Of a DNA stretch of 64,000 nucleotides, positions 18,122 to 29,041 are shown piece after piece. The notes under the pieces were generated by a model. That model had not been told where the DNA came from. It made no database searches and worked only from the letters and a program-made list of their open reading frames with translations. The position numbers and the translations under genes were made by a program. Source of the DNA: an uncultured Chloroflexota bacterium. GTDB taxonomy: Bacteria; Chloroflexota; Dehalococcoidia; Lucifugimonadales; UBA1127. How positions within the stretch are numbered: the stretch's first letter is position 1; each line of letters starts with the position of its first letter. The stretch spans positions 1 through 64,000 of the forward strand of contig CAJWQJ010000008.1 of NCBI GenBank assembly GCA_913045315.1. The letters run 5' to 3'.

Positions 18122-19105
18122 TTAAATTTTTACCCAGCTACCATCGTGCTGTGGATATTTTACAGAATCCTGACTTAATATTTGAAGAAGAATTTCCACC
18201 CCATCTACTATCCTTGGTCCGGGTCTATTAAAATATCCTGATCCGTCGACAGCATACAAATTATCCATTCTTGCAGCAGAAGTATTTTCAATTAATTTTA
18301 GCACTTTCTCTTTGTGGACATACTCAACAGTTGTTTGTAAATCAAACCCGCAAGGCATAAATATTACAAATTCAGGATCCATGTTAATAATTTCAGACCA
18401 TTCATAAATTTTTGAAGGTTCACCCTTTACACCCAAAATATCAATTCCACCTGCCAAAGAAATCATCTCAGGTACCCAATGTCCTCCAATAAATAAAGGG
18501 TCTATCCATTCCACAGCCAAAACTCGACTATTTTTTGATGTTTTTGTAGCAATATTTTGAACTTTTATAATTCTAGCTTTTAACTCATCAATTAATATCT
18601 TTGAAGTTTCTTGCTGATTTAATAATATTGCAACTTGATTAATAGAATTAAAAATACCCTCCAAATCAGTTGGTTCAAGAGATATGATTGTCGCATCAGA
18701 ATTCAAAACTCTGACAGCATTTTGAACCTCTCCATACGAAACAGCACAAACATCACATAATTCCTGAGTAAGAATAATGTCGGGTTTAAGTTCTCTTAAC
18801 TTATCAGTATCAAGATTGTAAATACTACTACCATTGTGTAGCGATTTCGAAACTGCTGTATTGATTTCTTTACTAGTCCAATCGGAACCATTGATTACAT
18901 TATTTGTTAGATGCGGCAAAACTTTTACAAATTCAGGGAAATCACACTCATGTGTAACTCCAATTAATAATCTTTCTAATCCTAGAAAACAAACAATTTC
19001 TGTTGCACTAGGTAACAAAGAACAAATTTTTACATCAAATTCAATCATATTAAATGCATTGTATTCATCAAAAGAAGGAACGTCCATTTGTTTAACTACT
19101 TTCAC
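18122..19105 (-). CDS. BtuF-like corrinoid/metal-binding protein without signal peptide
   Basis: About 327 aa from GTG 19105; inner ATGs would shorten it. It belongs to the periplasmic-binding COG0614-type family: ICSLLPSATEIVCFLGL, THECDFP, LTQELCDVCAVSYGEV, VEWIDPLFIGGHWVPEM, AGG..ILG, MPCGFDL, NRPGPRIVDG. The N-terminus has no hydrophobic signal segment, so the protein should be cytoplasmic; this subfamily is common as stand-alone genes. No permease or ATPase is adjacent. The Cys pair in LCDVCAVS and Cys/His in HECD are conserved-looking potential ligands. Real function unknown; "cobalamin-binding" is the usual database label. Confidence 0.75.
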   Translation of the reverse strand: MKVVKQMDVPSFDEYNAFNMIEFDVKICSLLPSATEIVCFLGLERLLIGVTHECDFPEFVKVLPHLTNNVINGSDWTSKEINTAVSKSLHNGSSIYNLDTDKLRELKPDIILTQELCDVCAVSYGEVQNAVRVLNSDATIISLEPTDLEGIFNSINQVAILLNQQETSKILIDELKARIIKVQNIATKTSKNSRVLAVEWIDPLFIGGHWVPEMISLAGGIDILGVKGEPSKIYEWSEIINMDPEFVIFMPCGFDLQTTVEYVHKEKVLKLIENTSAARMDNLYAVDGSGYFNRPGPRIVDGVEILLQILSQDSVKYPQHDGSWVKI

Positions 19106-19171
19106 GAATTGCGTCGTGGAAGTAAAATAATATTTATTCTAAATTAATCATCTGAATACTAAGGTAATTGT

Positions 19172-21847
19172 ATGGAAAACGACAACAACATCCTAGCATC
19201 ATACGATTCAACTAAAATAGAAGACCAAATTTACAAATTTTGGCTTAATAAAGGTTATTTCAAACCCAAGATAGACTTAACAAAAACCCCGTTCGTAATT
19301 ATTCAACCACCACCGAATGTCACTGGTGAACTTCACTTGGGACATGCACAAAGAGCGTCAGTTGAAGACGCTCTTGCAAGGTGGCACAGAATGAAAGGTG
19401 ATCCAACACTTTGGCTTCCTGGAGTTGATCACGCAGGAATTGCAACTCAAGTAGTAGTTGAAAGAGAACTAGCAGATCAAGGTCTAAGCAGACATGATTT
19501 GGGGAGAGAAAAATTCATTGAAAAAGTCTGGGAATGGGTTGAGAAATCACGAAACAGTATTGGAGAACAACACCAGCGTTTAGGAGTTTCTTGTGACTGG
19601 AGCAGGGAAGTTTTCACATTAGACAACAATCCTAGTAAGGCAGTTAGGAATACTTTTGTTAACTTTTACAAAAAAGGACTAATTTACAGAGGGGAACGCA
19701 TTATTAATTGGTGTCCTGACTGTTCAACAGCTTTGTCCGATTTAGAAGTTGAATATCAAGAAAGTCAAGGGAAGCTTTATTATATTTCATATAAAACTGA
19801 AAATGGATCAAGTGAAATTATTGTAGCTACAACAAGGCCAGAAACTCTTTTGGGAGATACAGCAGTCGCTGTAAATCCAGACGATTTGAGATATAAAAAC
19901 TTAATTGGCATGAATGTAATACTTCCTTTATTAAATAAACCTATCCCAATTATAAGTGACACTGCTGTTGATAAGGATTTTGGAACAGGAGCATTAAAAG
20001 TTACTCCTGGGCATAGTCAGGTAGACTTTGAAATAGGCCAACGACACAACTTACCTATAGTGCAGGTAATTCAACACGACGGAAAAATGAATTCCAATGC
20101 TGGGTTATATGAAGGCATGGATAGATTTGATGCAAGGGAAGCTATTGTAAATGATTTACAAAAAGAAAATTTACTTACAGACATTGAGGACAATACCCAC
20201 TCAATCGGCCATTGCCAAAGATCGAGAGATATAGTGGAGCCAATAGTGAGCAAACAATGGTTTGTTAATATAGAACCACTTGCAAAACCAGCTATAGCTG
20301 CTGTCAAAAAAGGTGAGATCGAAATACTACCTGAACGCTTTAAAAGAGTTTATGAAAATTGGATGGAAAACATAAGAGACTGGTGCATAAGCCGACAATT
20401 ATGGTGGGGGCATCGAATACCTGTTTGGTATTGCGATGATTGCGAAAATGAAATCGTTGAGGTTGAAGATCCTACTCATTGCCATGAATGCAACTCAACA
20501 TCATTGGTTCAAGATGATGATGTTTTAGATACATGGTTCAGTTCAGGGTTATGGACTCACTCGACCCTTGGTTGGCCTGAAGAAACAGAAGATTTAAATT
20601 ATTTCTATCCAACAACTGTAATGGAAACTGGTCATGACATTTTATTCTTCTGGGTAGCAAGAATGATAATGATGGGAATTGAAAATATGGGAAAACCTCC
20701 ATTTAAGACCGTTTTATTAAGTGGATTAATCCGGGATATTGAAGGAACAAAAATGAGTAAAACTCGTGGAAACGTTATCGATCCACGAGAAGCGATTCTA
20801 GAATATGGATGTGATGCTCTCAGATTTGCTTTAACTATTGGCACAGCTCCCGGAAACGATGGGAGATTAGGTCCCCAAAAATTAGAATCTGGTAGAAATT
20901 TTGCAAATAAAATTTGGAATGCCGCCAGATATGTCATGTTATCAATAAAGGATGAAGACGATCTACGAAACTGGGAAAACCCTGAACCTCAAACTATGGA
21001 AGATCGATGGATCCTTAGCCGATTACAAAAATGTATATCTGATGTCAATAGACTTCTTGACAGCTTCTTAATCGGAGAAGCTGAACAAGTAATATACGAC
21101 TTTATCTGGAACGATTATTGTGATTGGTACATTGAGGTATCTAAAGTTCGATATAGAAATAATCATCTTCATTCACCGAGTATAATTCTTGTCCATGTAA
21201 TGGAAAAAGCATTACGACTTCTTCATCCATTTATGCCTTTTATAACTGAAGAAATTTGGAGTAAAATTAACTCCACAATACCTCAAGAAAACAAGCAGCC
21301 CGAATCAATTATGATTGCAGAATATCCTGAAAGCATATCTTCTCTAATTGATCTAGAATCTGAGAAATCCTTTGGTTTACTTACTGAAATCATCCGTATG
21401 ATTAGAAATATTCGTGCTGAGTTTAAAATAACTCCTACTCAAAATCTTGCATTGATTATTCAACAAAATGAAGAAAAAATCCCTTTTGAAAATGGATTAG
21501 ACATCATTAAATCTATTGGGCGAATAGATCCTTTGATAATTGCTGATAACAATAGTGAAGTTAATTTAAGCGGTTCTGTAAATAGTGTTATTGGAGATAT
21601 CTCACTTACGGTGCCGATGGAAAATTTAGTTGATATTCAAAAAGAAACTCAACGTTTAGAAAAGGAACTTTCTGATGCTTCTAATTTGCAGCAAAATATT
21701 AGTAAACGGTTAGAAGATACACAATTTCTCTCTAAGGCACCTGAAGAAGTAATTGATCGTGAAAGAGAAAAAGTTGCCGATCTAGACCAAAGAATAAGCC
21801 AATTGGTTGAGCTTATAAAACAACTAGTGAATAAAAAAATGAATTAG
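19172..21847 (+). CDS. valS: Valyl-tRNA synthetase
   Basis: 891-aa class I synthetase. The HIGH motif is in NVTGELHLGHA near residue 55; the editing domain includes TTRPETLLGDTAVAV; KMSKT lies in GTKMSKTRGN. The WWGHRIPVWYC segment and a CxxC pair (CDDC…CHEC) are typical. The last ~70 residues form the coiled-coil arm found in ValRS (LEKELSDAS…ISQLVELI). AAGG lies about 8 nt before the ATG. No T-box leader fits into the 66-bp upstream gap. Confidence 0.97.
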   Translation: MENDNNILASYDSTKIEDQIYKFWLNKGYFKPKIDLTKTPFVIIQPPPNVTGELHLGHAQRASVEDALARWHRMKGDPTLWLPGVDHAGIATQVVVERELADQGLSRHDLGREKFIEKVWEWVEKSRNSIGEQHQRLGVSCDWSREVFTLDNNPSKAVRNTFVNFYKKGLIYRGERIINWCPDCSTALSDLEVEYQESQGKLYYISYKTENGSSEIIVATTRPETLLGDTAVAVNPDDLRYKNLIGMNVILPLLNKPIPIISDTAVDKDFGTGALKVTPGHSQVDFEIGQRHNLPIVQVIQHDGKMNSNAGLYEGMDRFDAREAIVNDLQKENLLTDIEDNTHSIGHCQRSRDIVEPIVSKQWFVNIEPLAKPAIAAVKKGEIEILPERFKRVYENWMENIRDWCISRQLWWGHRIPVWYCDDCENEIVEVEDPTHCHECNSTSLVQDDDVLDTWFSSGLWTHSTLGWPEETEDLNYFYPTTVMETGHDILFFWVARMIMMGIENMGKPPFKTVLLSGLIRDIEGTKMSKTRGNVIDPREAILEYGCDALRFALTIGTAPGNDGRLGPQKLESGRNFANKIWNAARYVMLSIKDEDDLRNWENPEPQTMEDRWILSRLQKCISDVNRLLDSFLIGEAEQVIYDFIWNDYCDWYIEVSKVRYRNNHLHSPSIILVHVMEKALRLLHPFMPFITEEIWSKINSTIPQENKQPESIMIAEYPESISSLIDLESEKSFGLLTEIIRMIRNIRAEFKITPTQNLALIIQQNEEKIPFENGLDIIKSIGRIDPLIIADNNSEVNLSGSVNSVIGDISLTVPMENLVDIQKETQRLEKELSDASNLQQNISKRLEDTQFLSKAPEEVIDREREKVADLDQRISQLVELIKQLVNKKMN

Positions 21848-21853
21848 TTTATG

Positions 21854-22285
21854 CTATCTTGCATCTCTATAATCAACTACTATCCGATCTCCGTCTTTCA
21901 AAATTAAATCTTCGAAATCACCACTAAAAAGTTCTCCATTAAGGGAGATTTTAATTTCGGGAAGTTCTCTATATGGATTTTGATCACCCCACACTTCCAT
22001 AAAATCTAAGAGAGTGAATTCTTTGCGGTCAGGTGATTCCACATAGACTATCGATGATCCATCGTGAGTATGCAAAGCTTTCGTGCATTCTGGTTCTATT
22101 CCAATATTTGGTGGAAGCATCATTGGAGTTCCATTGGCAACAATCACAATTGTCACTTGCATCTGAACTTTAAGATCTTCATGCGTTACACAATCATTTG
22201 ACGTGATCGGTGTAGAGTTTTGGCAACCTGCAAAAGTAACTGCAACTAGAAAAAGAAATACAATTTTCATGATTTTAATACTCAT
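21854..22285 (-). CDS. Small lipoprotein with HTHDGS and FTLLDFMEVWG motifs
   Basis: 143 aa; signal peptide with lipobox FAGC, so likely anchored outside the cytoplasmic membrane. The mature part carries a short Cys/His pattern: NDCVTHEDLK, PPNIGI..ECTKALHTHDGSSIVYVES, FTLLDFMEVWG, KDGDRIVVDY. I recall similar segments in extracytoplasmic proteins of marine bacteria and archaea, where the His cluster could bind metal; I cannot name a family. It lies 5 bp past valS on the opposite strand and 30 bp after the start of the SecA-linked unknown gene. Confidence 0.75.
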   Translation of the reverse strand: MSIKIMKIVFLFLVAVTFAGCQNSTPITSNDCVTHEDLKVQMQVTIVIVANGTPMMLPPNIGIEPECTKALHTHDGSSIVYVESPDRKEFTLLDFMEVWGDQNPYRELPEIKISLNGELFSGDFEDLILKDGDRIVVDYRDAR

Positions 22286-22315
22286 AGTTACCTTTTCTCA
22301 TAAATTTATGTCAAG

Positions 22316-23050
22316 TTATATTTTTAATCTTTCTATCGCAATGTTTGTATCACTAGCGACTCTTGTAGGTTCACCCTTATTAACTCGTCTTTTAAACAAA
22401 AAATATAATATCCAAACGCTTAGCCTGTTAGTAGATACAGTCTCATTGCTCTTAAGCGAATCAAAGAATTCTTGAAGCAAAAATGAATTATTCTGTTCAT
22501 ATAGATGCATTAAAACTAATTCGTTATCAACTTTCTGATCATGGAAACCTTTACTTATCAAATCTTTCAACAACATTTTACTTGAGACTTGATGAAGAGA
22601 TTCTTCAACTATTACTCCATACCAGTAGTTTAGATAACCCCTATATTTAATAGTACCCAATAAATCCTTAATTTCATTTTGAGTGAATGCGTGCATGAAT
22701 TCACCATTATTTAAATCATGTATAACCTCATTAGGATTTACTAAATCAATAAGTTCACGAGTAAGCCTTCTGGCAAGTAATGGCCAATCAAAAGCCTCAC
22801 CAAAAATTAAATAATTATATTGAATTCCCTTTTTAAATTCCTCAGTGACAAGGGGCCATTCGCCTATTGCTTTTAACAAAAAATATTTCCAATTGCCATG
22901 TTTTTGTATCGACGAACGAAGAGAAATTATTATAGATGACACTTCATTAGATTGATTAACTTCGTTATATTTCCCAACTACATCAATTTTACTTGAAAAG
23001 ACATCATATGAATTCATCCAACTAGTATCTTCTATATTCAAATCTTTCAT
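22316..23050 (-). CDS. Unknown protein co-transcribed with secA
   Basis: 244 aa, not recognised. It is soluble-looking, mostly helical and aromatic-rich, with GEAFDWPLLARRLTREL and YRGYLNYWYGVIVEE the most conserved-looking parts. The ATG begins one base after the secA stop (TAA A ATG), so translation is probably coupled to secA. The C-terminal ~45 residues are basic. The position suggests a cell-envelope or secretion-related role, which is inference from context only. Confidence 0.65.
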   Translation of the reverse strand: MKDLNIEDTSWMNSYDVFSSKIDVVGKYNEVNQSNEVSSIIISLRSSIQKHGNWKYFLLKAIGEWPLVTEEFKKGIQYNYLIFGEAFDWPLLARRLTRELIDLVNPNEVIHDLNNGEFMHAFTQNEIKDLLGTIKYRGYLNYWYGVIVEESLHQVSSKMLLKDLISKGFHDQKVDNELVLMHLYEQNNSFLLQEFFDSLKSNETVSTNRLSVWILYFLFKRRVNKGEPTRVASDTNIAIERLKI

Positions 23051-23051
23051 T

Positions 23052-25766
23052 TTAGACAGCTACACCATGACATCGTTTGTATTTCTTTCCACTGCCACAA
23101 GGACATTGGTCATTTCTTCCAATTTTTTCAGATGAACCTTTTGTGAAATTATTTGCAGGAGCTGAAGCGATAGGTCTCGATTGTTTTGTATGAATGTGCT
23201 TATTTCTAGAAGGGCTAGCATTTTTAGAAAATTCACTTCTGTATTCAGCTGAAGACAAATGGAATATACCTGAAACAATGTCATGTTGGATTGATAATAA
23301 CATTTCTTGAAACTGTTCATGCCCTTGAGCTCTGTACGCTACAAGGGGATCACGTTGACCAAAAGCTTGTAATCCAACGCCTTGTCTTAAATTTTCCATA
23401 GCTGTGAGGTGATTGACCCAATGAGAATCTATGGTTCTAAGCATAACCACCCGTTCAAGTTCACGCATTGCATCATATTTGAGTTGTTCTTCATTTTGGT
23501 CATAAATTAAAAATACATGATTCATTATGGTTTCTTTGATTTCGGGAGTGTCTAAATTAAATAGCTCATCAAAATCAAGATCTGAAATTCCTTCTCCAAC
23601 TATCGAACTGATTTCCTGAACTAAATTTTGAGGATTTTGCCCATCAGTTTGATTTGAGTAAAAGTAATCATCCACTATCTGAACAAGTTCTTTTTCAACC
23701 ATATCAGCAATATTTAATTTTAAATCAGCACCAGCTAAAATTTTGACTCTTTCTCCATATATTACCTCTCGTTGCATATTAATTACGTCATCAAACTCTA
23801 CCAAATGCTTCCGAATTTCAAAATTATGAGCTTCAACTTTTGTCTGGACATTTCCTATGGCTTTTGTAACCATATTTGCTTCTATGGGTTGATCTTCTTC
23901 TATACCGATAAGATCCATAAAGCCTTTAACTCTCTCCCCTCCAAAACGACGCATAACATCATCTTCTAGGGAAACATAAAATCTTGACTCTCCAGGGTCA
24001 CCTTGCCTTCCGGACCTTCCTCTTAGCTGGTTATCAATCCTTCGAGCTTCATGTTTTTCTGTGCCTAACACATATAATCCACCTGATGATCGAACTAATT
24101 CTTGTTCTTTCTCCCATTCTTTGGAAAAATCATCTCGAATTTCAGATACTTGCACTGCATCTGTTTCCTTTTGGATCCCTCTTTTATACAATTCAGAACT
24201 TATTGAAGATTCTAGATTCCCACCTAATATAATGTCTGTACCCCGACCTGCCATATTCGTTGCAACAGTAACAGAACCCATACGGCCAGCATTGGCAACA
24301 ATACTTGCTTCTCTTTCATGGTTTTTTGCGTTCAAAACTTCATGAGGAATTCCACGCTTTTTTAAAGACATACTCAATGATTCTGAGTTTTCTATAGAGG
24401 TAGTTCCAATTAATATAGGTCTTCCGGATTTATGTTTTTCCTCTATGTCCTCTACAATAGCTTTCCATTTAGAATTAGAAGTTTTATACACAACATCTGA
24501 ATGATCATCACGAACCATAGGACGATTTGATGGGACTGGGATAACCCCCAAACCATAGATCTTCATAAATTCTTCGGATTCAGTAGAAGCAGTTCCAGTC
24601 ATGCCAGCAAGTTTCTCATACATTCTAAAGTAATTTTGCAAAGTAATGGTTGCATAAGTAATTGATTCTTGTCGGATACGAACACCTTCTTTTGCCTCAA
24701 TCGCTTGATGCAAACCATCAGAAAACCTTCTGCCTTCCATTAATCGTCCAGTAAATTCGTCAACAATCACAATATTTCCACTTTGTACAACATAGTCTCG
24801 ATCTTTTTTGTATATGACTGATGCACGAATAGCATTTTCAACATAATGAATCAATTGAAAGTTTTCTGGATCATATAAATTTCCAAGATTCAATATTTTT
24901 TCCACTTTACTAATTCCTTCGTCAGTAAGTGTGATTCCACGATTTTTCTCTTCAATCATGAAATCATTATTTTCCTGAAGCCTTGGAGTAATCTTAGCCA
25001 TTGTTCCATACAATCTATTAGCTTCCTGTGCGGGACCACTTATTATTAAAGGAGTTCGAGCTTCATCAATTAGAATGTAATCAACTTCATCCACAATTGA
25101 ATAATTTAAACCCCTCTGAACAAGCATTTCTTCATCGACTGACATATTATCTCTTAGGTAATCAAACCCGAACTCATGATTAGTCCCATAAGTAATGTCC
25201 GCTGCATATGCTTCTTTTCTACTAGCAGATTTCAATGACATCAATCCTTTTGATGAATCGTTTGAATTCTGATCATAAATAAAAGATGTTTCATGTTGTA
25301 ATGCGGAAACACTTAGCCCAAGACCTGAATAAACTGGCCCCATCCATTGCACATCTCGTCGAGCAAGGTAATCATTAACAGTAACTATATGAACTCCTTT
25401 TCCAGAAATAGCATTTAAATATGCAGCTAATGTGGCAACTAAAGTTTTACCTTCACCAGTTTTCATCTCTGCAATGTTACCGTAATGGAGAACAAGTCCA
25501 CCCAAAAGTTGAACATCATAATGTCTAAGCCCGATATGTCGAAAAGCAGACTCTCTTACTGCAGCAAAGGCTGATGGCAGAATATCTTCAATAGTTCGGC
25601 CTTCATGAAGTTGTTTTTGGAATTTTATAGTAGTTTCAATTAACTCAGAATCATTTAATGCAGAGTAATGGGCTTCGAACTCATTGATCTTTTCAATAAC
25701 AGAATTGAATTTCTGCAAGGATTTATCTGACTTCTTCGTAAATAATTTTGTAATACTTCCTATCAT
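23052..25766 (-). CDS. secA: Preprotein translocase ATPase SecA
   Basis: 904 aa, full length. Drives export through SecYEG. N-terminal DEAD motor: MKTGEGKTLVATL (Walker A), LIDEARTPLIISGPA (Walker B), helicase motif AGRGTDIILGGN, and the IDNQLRGRSGRQGDPG arginine-finger region. Helical scaffold: MRTIDSHWVNHLTAM. The C-terminal zinc-binding SEC-C motif NDQCPCGSGKKYKRCHG is intact. The downstream unknown gene is coupled to it. A short gap (53 bp) separates it from prs on the same strand. Confidence 0.98.
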   Translation of the reverse strand: MIGSITKLFTKKSDKSLQKFNSVIEKINEFEAHYSALNDSELIETTIKFQKQLHEGRTIEDILPSAFAAVRESAFRHIGLRHYDVQLLGGLVLHYGNIAEMKTGEGKTLVATLAAYLNAISGKGVHIVTVNDYLARRDVQWMGPVYSGLGLSVSALQHETSFIYDQNSNDSSKGLMSLKSASRKEAYAADITYGTNHEFGFDYLRDNMSVDEEMLVQRGLNYSIVDEVDYILIDEARTPLIISGPAQEANRLYGTMAKITPRLQENNDFMIEEKNRGITLTDEGISKVEKILNLGNLYDPENFQLIHYVENAIRASVIYKKDRDYVVQSGNIVIVDEFTGRLMEGRRFSDGLHQAIEAKEGVRIRQESITYATITLQNYFRMYEKLAGMTGTASTESEEFMKIYGLGVIPVPSNRPMVRDDHSDVVYKTSNSKWKAIVEDIEEKHKSGRPILIGTTSIENSESLSMSLKKRGIPHEVLNAKNHEREASIVANAGRMGSVTVATNMAGRGTDIILGGNLESSISSELYKRGIQKETDAVQVSEIRDDFSKEWEKEQELVRSSGGLYVLGTEKHEARRIDNQLRGRSGRQGDPGESRFYVSLEDDVMRRFGGERVKGFMDLIGIEEDQPIEANMVTKAIGNVQTKVEAHNFEIRKHLVEFDDVINMQREVIYGERVKILAGADLKLNIADMVEKELVQIVDDYFYSNQTDGQNPQNLVQEISSIVGEGISDLDFDELFNLDTPEIKETIMNHVFLIYDQNEEQLKYDAMRELERVVMLRTIDSHWVNHLTAMENLRQGVGLQAFGQRDPLVAYRAQGHEQFQEMLLSIQHDIVSGIFHLSSAEYRSEFSKNASPSRNKHIHTKQSRPIASAPANNFTKGSSEKIGRNDQCPCGSGKKYKRCHGVAV

Positions 25767-25819
25767 ACTTAAAAAACCTTAATAAAATACTAAAATTTTT
25801 TTTTCGCAGAAAAAATGAA

Positions 25820-26773
25820 CTAAAAACCATCGAACATTGCGCCAACTGACCGACCACTATATATACGATTTATCGCCTCTCCGAGCAGAGGAGCGATTGT
25901 AATAACTGAAACCTTTTCTAGACCTGTGGTCTCTGCTTGAGGAACAGTATCCGTAACAATCATCTCTAGTATTGAACTATTTGAAATACGATCATTAGCT
26001 TTACCAGAAAATATTCCATGAGTAGAGCATGCATACACTTCTTTAGCACCAGCCAAAATAACTGCCTCCGCAGCAGAAGTTAATGATCCACCAGTGTCCG
26101 TTTCATCATCAAACATTATTGCTGTGGCCCCAACAACATCACCTATAACATTTAACGCTTCACTGCCATCATCATTTCCTGTTCTACGCTTCTCAACAAT
26201 TGCTAGCGGAGCACTTAATCTACTTGCCAAATCTCTAGCCCTTTTGCTTATTCCAACATCTACCGCTACTACAACTGGATTTTCAAAGGATTTGCTTTTT
26301 AGATAAGATGCTTGTAATGGTAGTGCAGTAAGTTCATCAACAGGAATATTAAAAAAACCCTGGATTTGACCAGCATGTAAGTCCATTGTCAACAAACGAT
26401 CAGCACCGGCAGCGGTAATTAAATCAGCAATTAACCTTGCTGTAATTGGAACTCGAGGTTGATCTTTCTTATCAGTCCTACCATATGCATAATAAGGAAC
26501 CACTGCAGTAATTCTTCCTGCAGACGCCCTTTTTGCAGCATCAATCATAATCAATAATTCCATAATGCTATCATTGACACTAGGTGAGCATGGTTGAATT
26601 ATAAATACATCTTGTTGGCGAATATTTTCTTGATATTGGACAAATGTATTCTCATTTGCAAATTTTGAAACTTCTGCAGAACCTAGTGGTATTTCCAAGT
26701 AATCACAAACTGATCTTGCAAGTGAAGGATGCCGATTTCCAGTAAAAATTTTAAGCTGATCTAAAGGTGGCAT
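25820..26773 (-). CDS. prs: Ribose-phosphate pyrophosphokinase
   Basis: Makes PRPP from ribose-5-phosphate and ATP. 317 aa: KIFTGNRHPSLA, the flexible-loop region PYYAYGRTDKKDQPR, DLHAGQIQGFF, and the PRPP loop DDETDTGGSLTSAA. Class I length and motifs. AGAGG precedes the ATG. It stands divergent to purA, both serving purine synthesis. Confidence 0.97.
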   Translation of the reverse strand: MPPLDQLKIFTGNRHPSLARSVCDYLEIPLGSAEVSKFANENTFVQYQENIRQQDVFIIQPCSPSVNDSIMELLIMIDAAKRASAGRITAVVPYYAYGRTDKKDQPRVPITARLIADLITAAGADRLLTMDLHAGQIQGFFNIPVDELTALPLQASYLKSKSFENPVVVAVDVGISKRARDLASRLSAPLAIVEKRRTGNDDGSEALNVIGDVVGATAIMFDDETDTGGSLTSAAEAVILAGAKEVYACSTHGIFSGKANDRISNSSILEMIVTDTVPQAETTGLEKVSVITIAPLLGEAINRIYSGRSVGAMFDGF

Positions 26774-26815
26774 TATTTTTACCTCTAAAAATAGGTTTGG
26801 AAACGTAACAATAAG

Positions 26816-26824
26816 ATTATAACA
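26816..26824 (-). promoter_or_regulatory. Extended -10 promoter element for prs
   Basis: On the minus strand the sequence reads TGTTATAAT, an extended -10 (TGnTATAAT). It lies about 43 bp upstream of the prs ATG. No good -35 is seen at the usual distance, which extended -10 promoters can lack. Confidence 0.5.
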
Positions 26825-26870
26825 TAGGAATCAAAATAATCTTATTATTTGTTTGCATATCGACTCTTAG

Positions 26871-28220
<1,350 letters not shown>

Positions 28221-28238
28221 AAAGGGATTAATTTTTAT

Positions 28239-28853
28239 TCAAAGAAGTTTATATTGATATGGTTCATTGGCTTCAATATTTTCAGAAGTATTTAATCTAA
28301 AATCAATTTGCTGGATCAGTTTAGGTATTTTAGCTATGTCACTTTCAAGAACTTGTCTAAGATTTCCTTGATGAAGAGCTGCTGCAGGGTGATACATAGG
28401 AAAAAAATACACTCCATTCCAATCAAAAAGTTCACCATGAACTTTAGAAATAGAATTACCTGGAAGAAAATAGCTCAAAGCAAATCGACCTAAACCAACA
28501 ATTACCTTTGGCTCAACTAATTTAATTTGTTTATCAAAATATGGTCTGCACGACTCAATTTCAATTGGAATAGGGTCTCTATTATTTGGGGGGCGACATT
28601 TTACAATATTAGTTATGTAAACTTTATTTCTATCCATTCCAATCTTTTCAAGCAGACTATCCAGTAGTTTACCGGCCTGACCAACAAACGGAATTCCTTG
28701 TTTGTCTTCATTAGAACCCGGAGCCTCTCCTACAAACATAATGTCAGATGGAATAGGTCCTTCACCGGGAACAGCTAATATTCTCCCTTCACAGAGAGAA
28801 CAAATTGAACATTTATTTATTTGTTCTCGCAATAAAGCATATTCGGAATTCAT
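28239..28853 (-). CDS. udg: Type-4 uracil-DNA glycosylase
   Basis: 204 aa. Removes uracil from DNA. Motifs of family 4: GEAPGSNEDKQGIPFVG (active site), TNIVKCRPPNNRDP, and MYHPAAALHQG. Four cysteines for a [4Fe-4S] cluster are available in CSICSLC, the C of NIVKC and ESC. Family 4 is common in thermophiles, Actinobacteria and Chloroflexota. The gene diverges from the iron importer operon over a 188-bp gap. Confidence 0.92.
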   Translation of the reverse strand: MNSEYALLREQINKCSICSLCEGRILAVPGEGPIPSDIMFVGEAPGSNEDKQGIPFVGQAGKLLDSLLEKIGMDRNKVYITNIVKCRPPNNRDPIPIEIESCRPYFDKQIKLVEPKVIVGLGRFALSYFLPGNSISKVHGELFDWNGVYFFPMYHPAAALHQGNLRQVLESDIAKIPKLIQQIDFRLNTSENIEANEPYQYKLL

Positions 28854-28877
28854 TTCAACCCAGAAAATCCTCAGATT

Positions 28878-28910
28878 TTGAATTCTTTATATTCAATACA
28901 AAGAATTCAA
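28878..28910. promoter_or_regulatory. 11-bp perfect inverted repeat with 11-nt spacer
   Basis: TTGAATTCTTT (28878-28888) is followed after 11 nt by AAAGAATTCAA (28900-28910). Arm centres are 22 bp apart, two helical turns. It sits 25 bp upstream of the udg start and about 55 bp before the -35 of the iron operon, so it could be an operator for either gene or for both. Confidence 0.6.
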
Positions 28911-28964
28911 TAAAGTAAATATTTTTATCTATATTTAAGTCAACACTTAATTGTAAAAATAATA

Positions 28965-28993
28965 TTGAATTTCTAATTTAGAAAGTATATACT
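28965..28993 (+). promoter_or_regulatory. Sigma-70 promoter of iron importer operon with 15-bp palindrome
   Basis: TTGAAT (28965-28970), 17-bp spacer, TATACT (28988-28993). The spacer contains the perfect palindrome TTTCTAATTTAGAAA (28970-28984), touching the -35. A repressor bound there would exclude RNA polymerase; iron control (Fur/DtxR class) is inferred from the gene content, as the sequence is not a classical Fur box. Confidence 0.75.
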
Positions 28994-29041
28994 AAACTAA
29001 TAATTATATACACACATTCTTAAGAAGGAGAGTACCTATAA

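Noticed and set aside
23984..24345. Plus-strand frames inside secA
   Set aside because: They are shadow frames with no SD and lie entirely within a complete, well-conserved gene.
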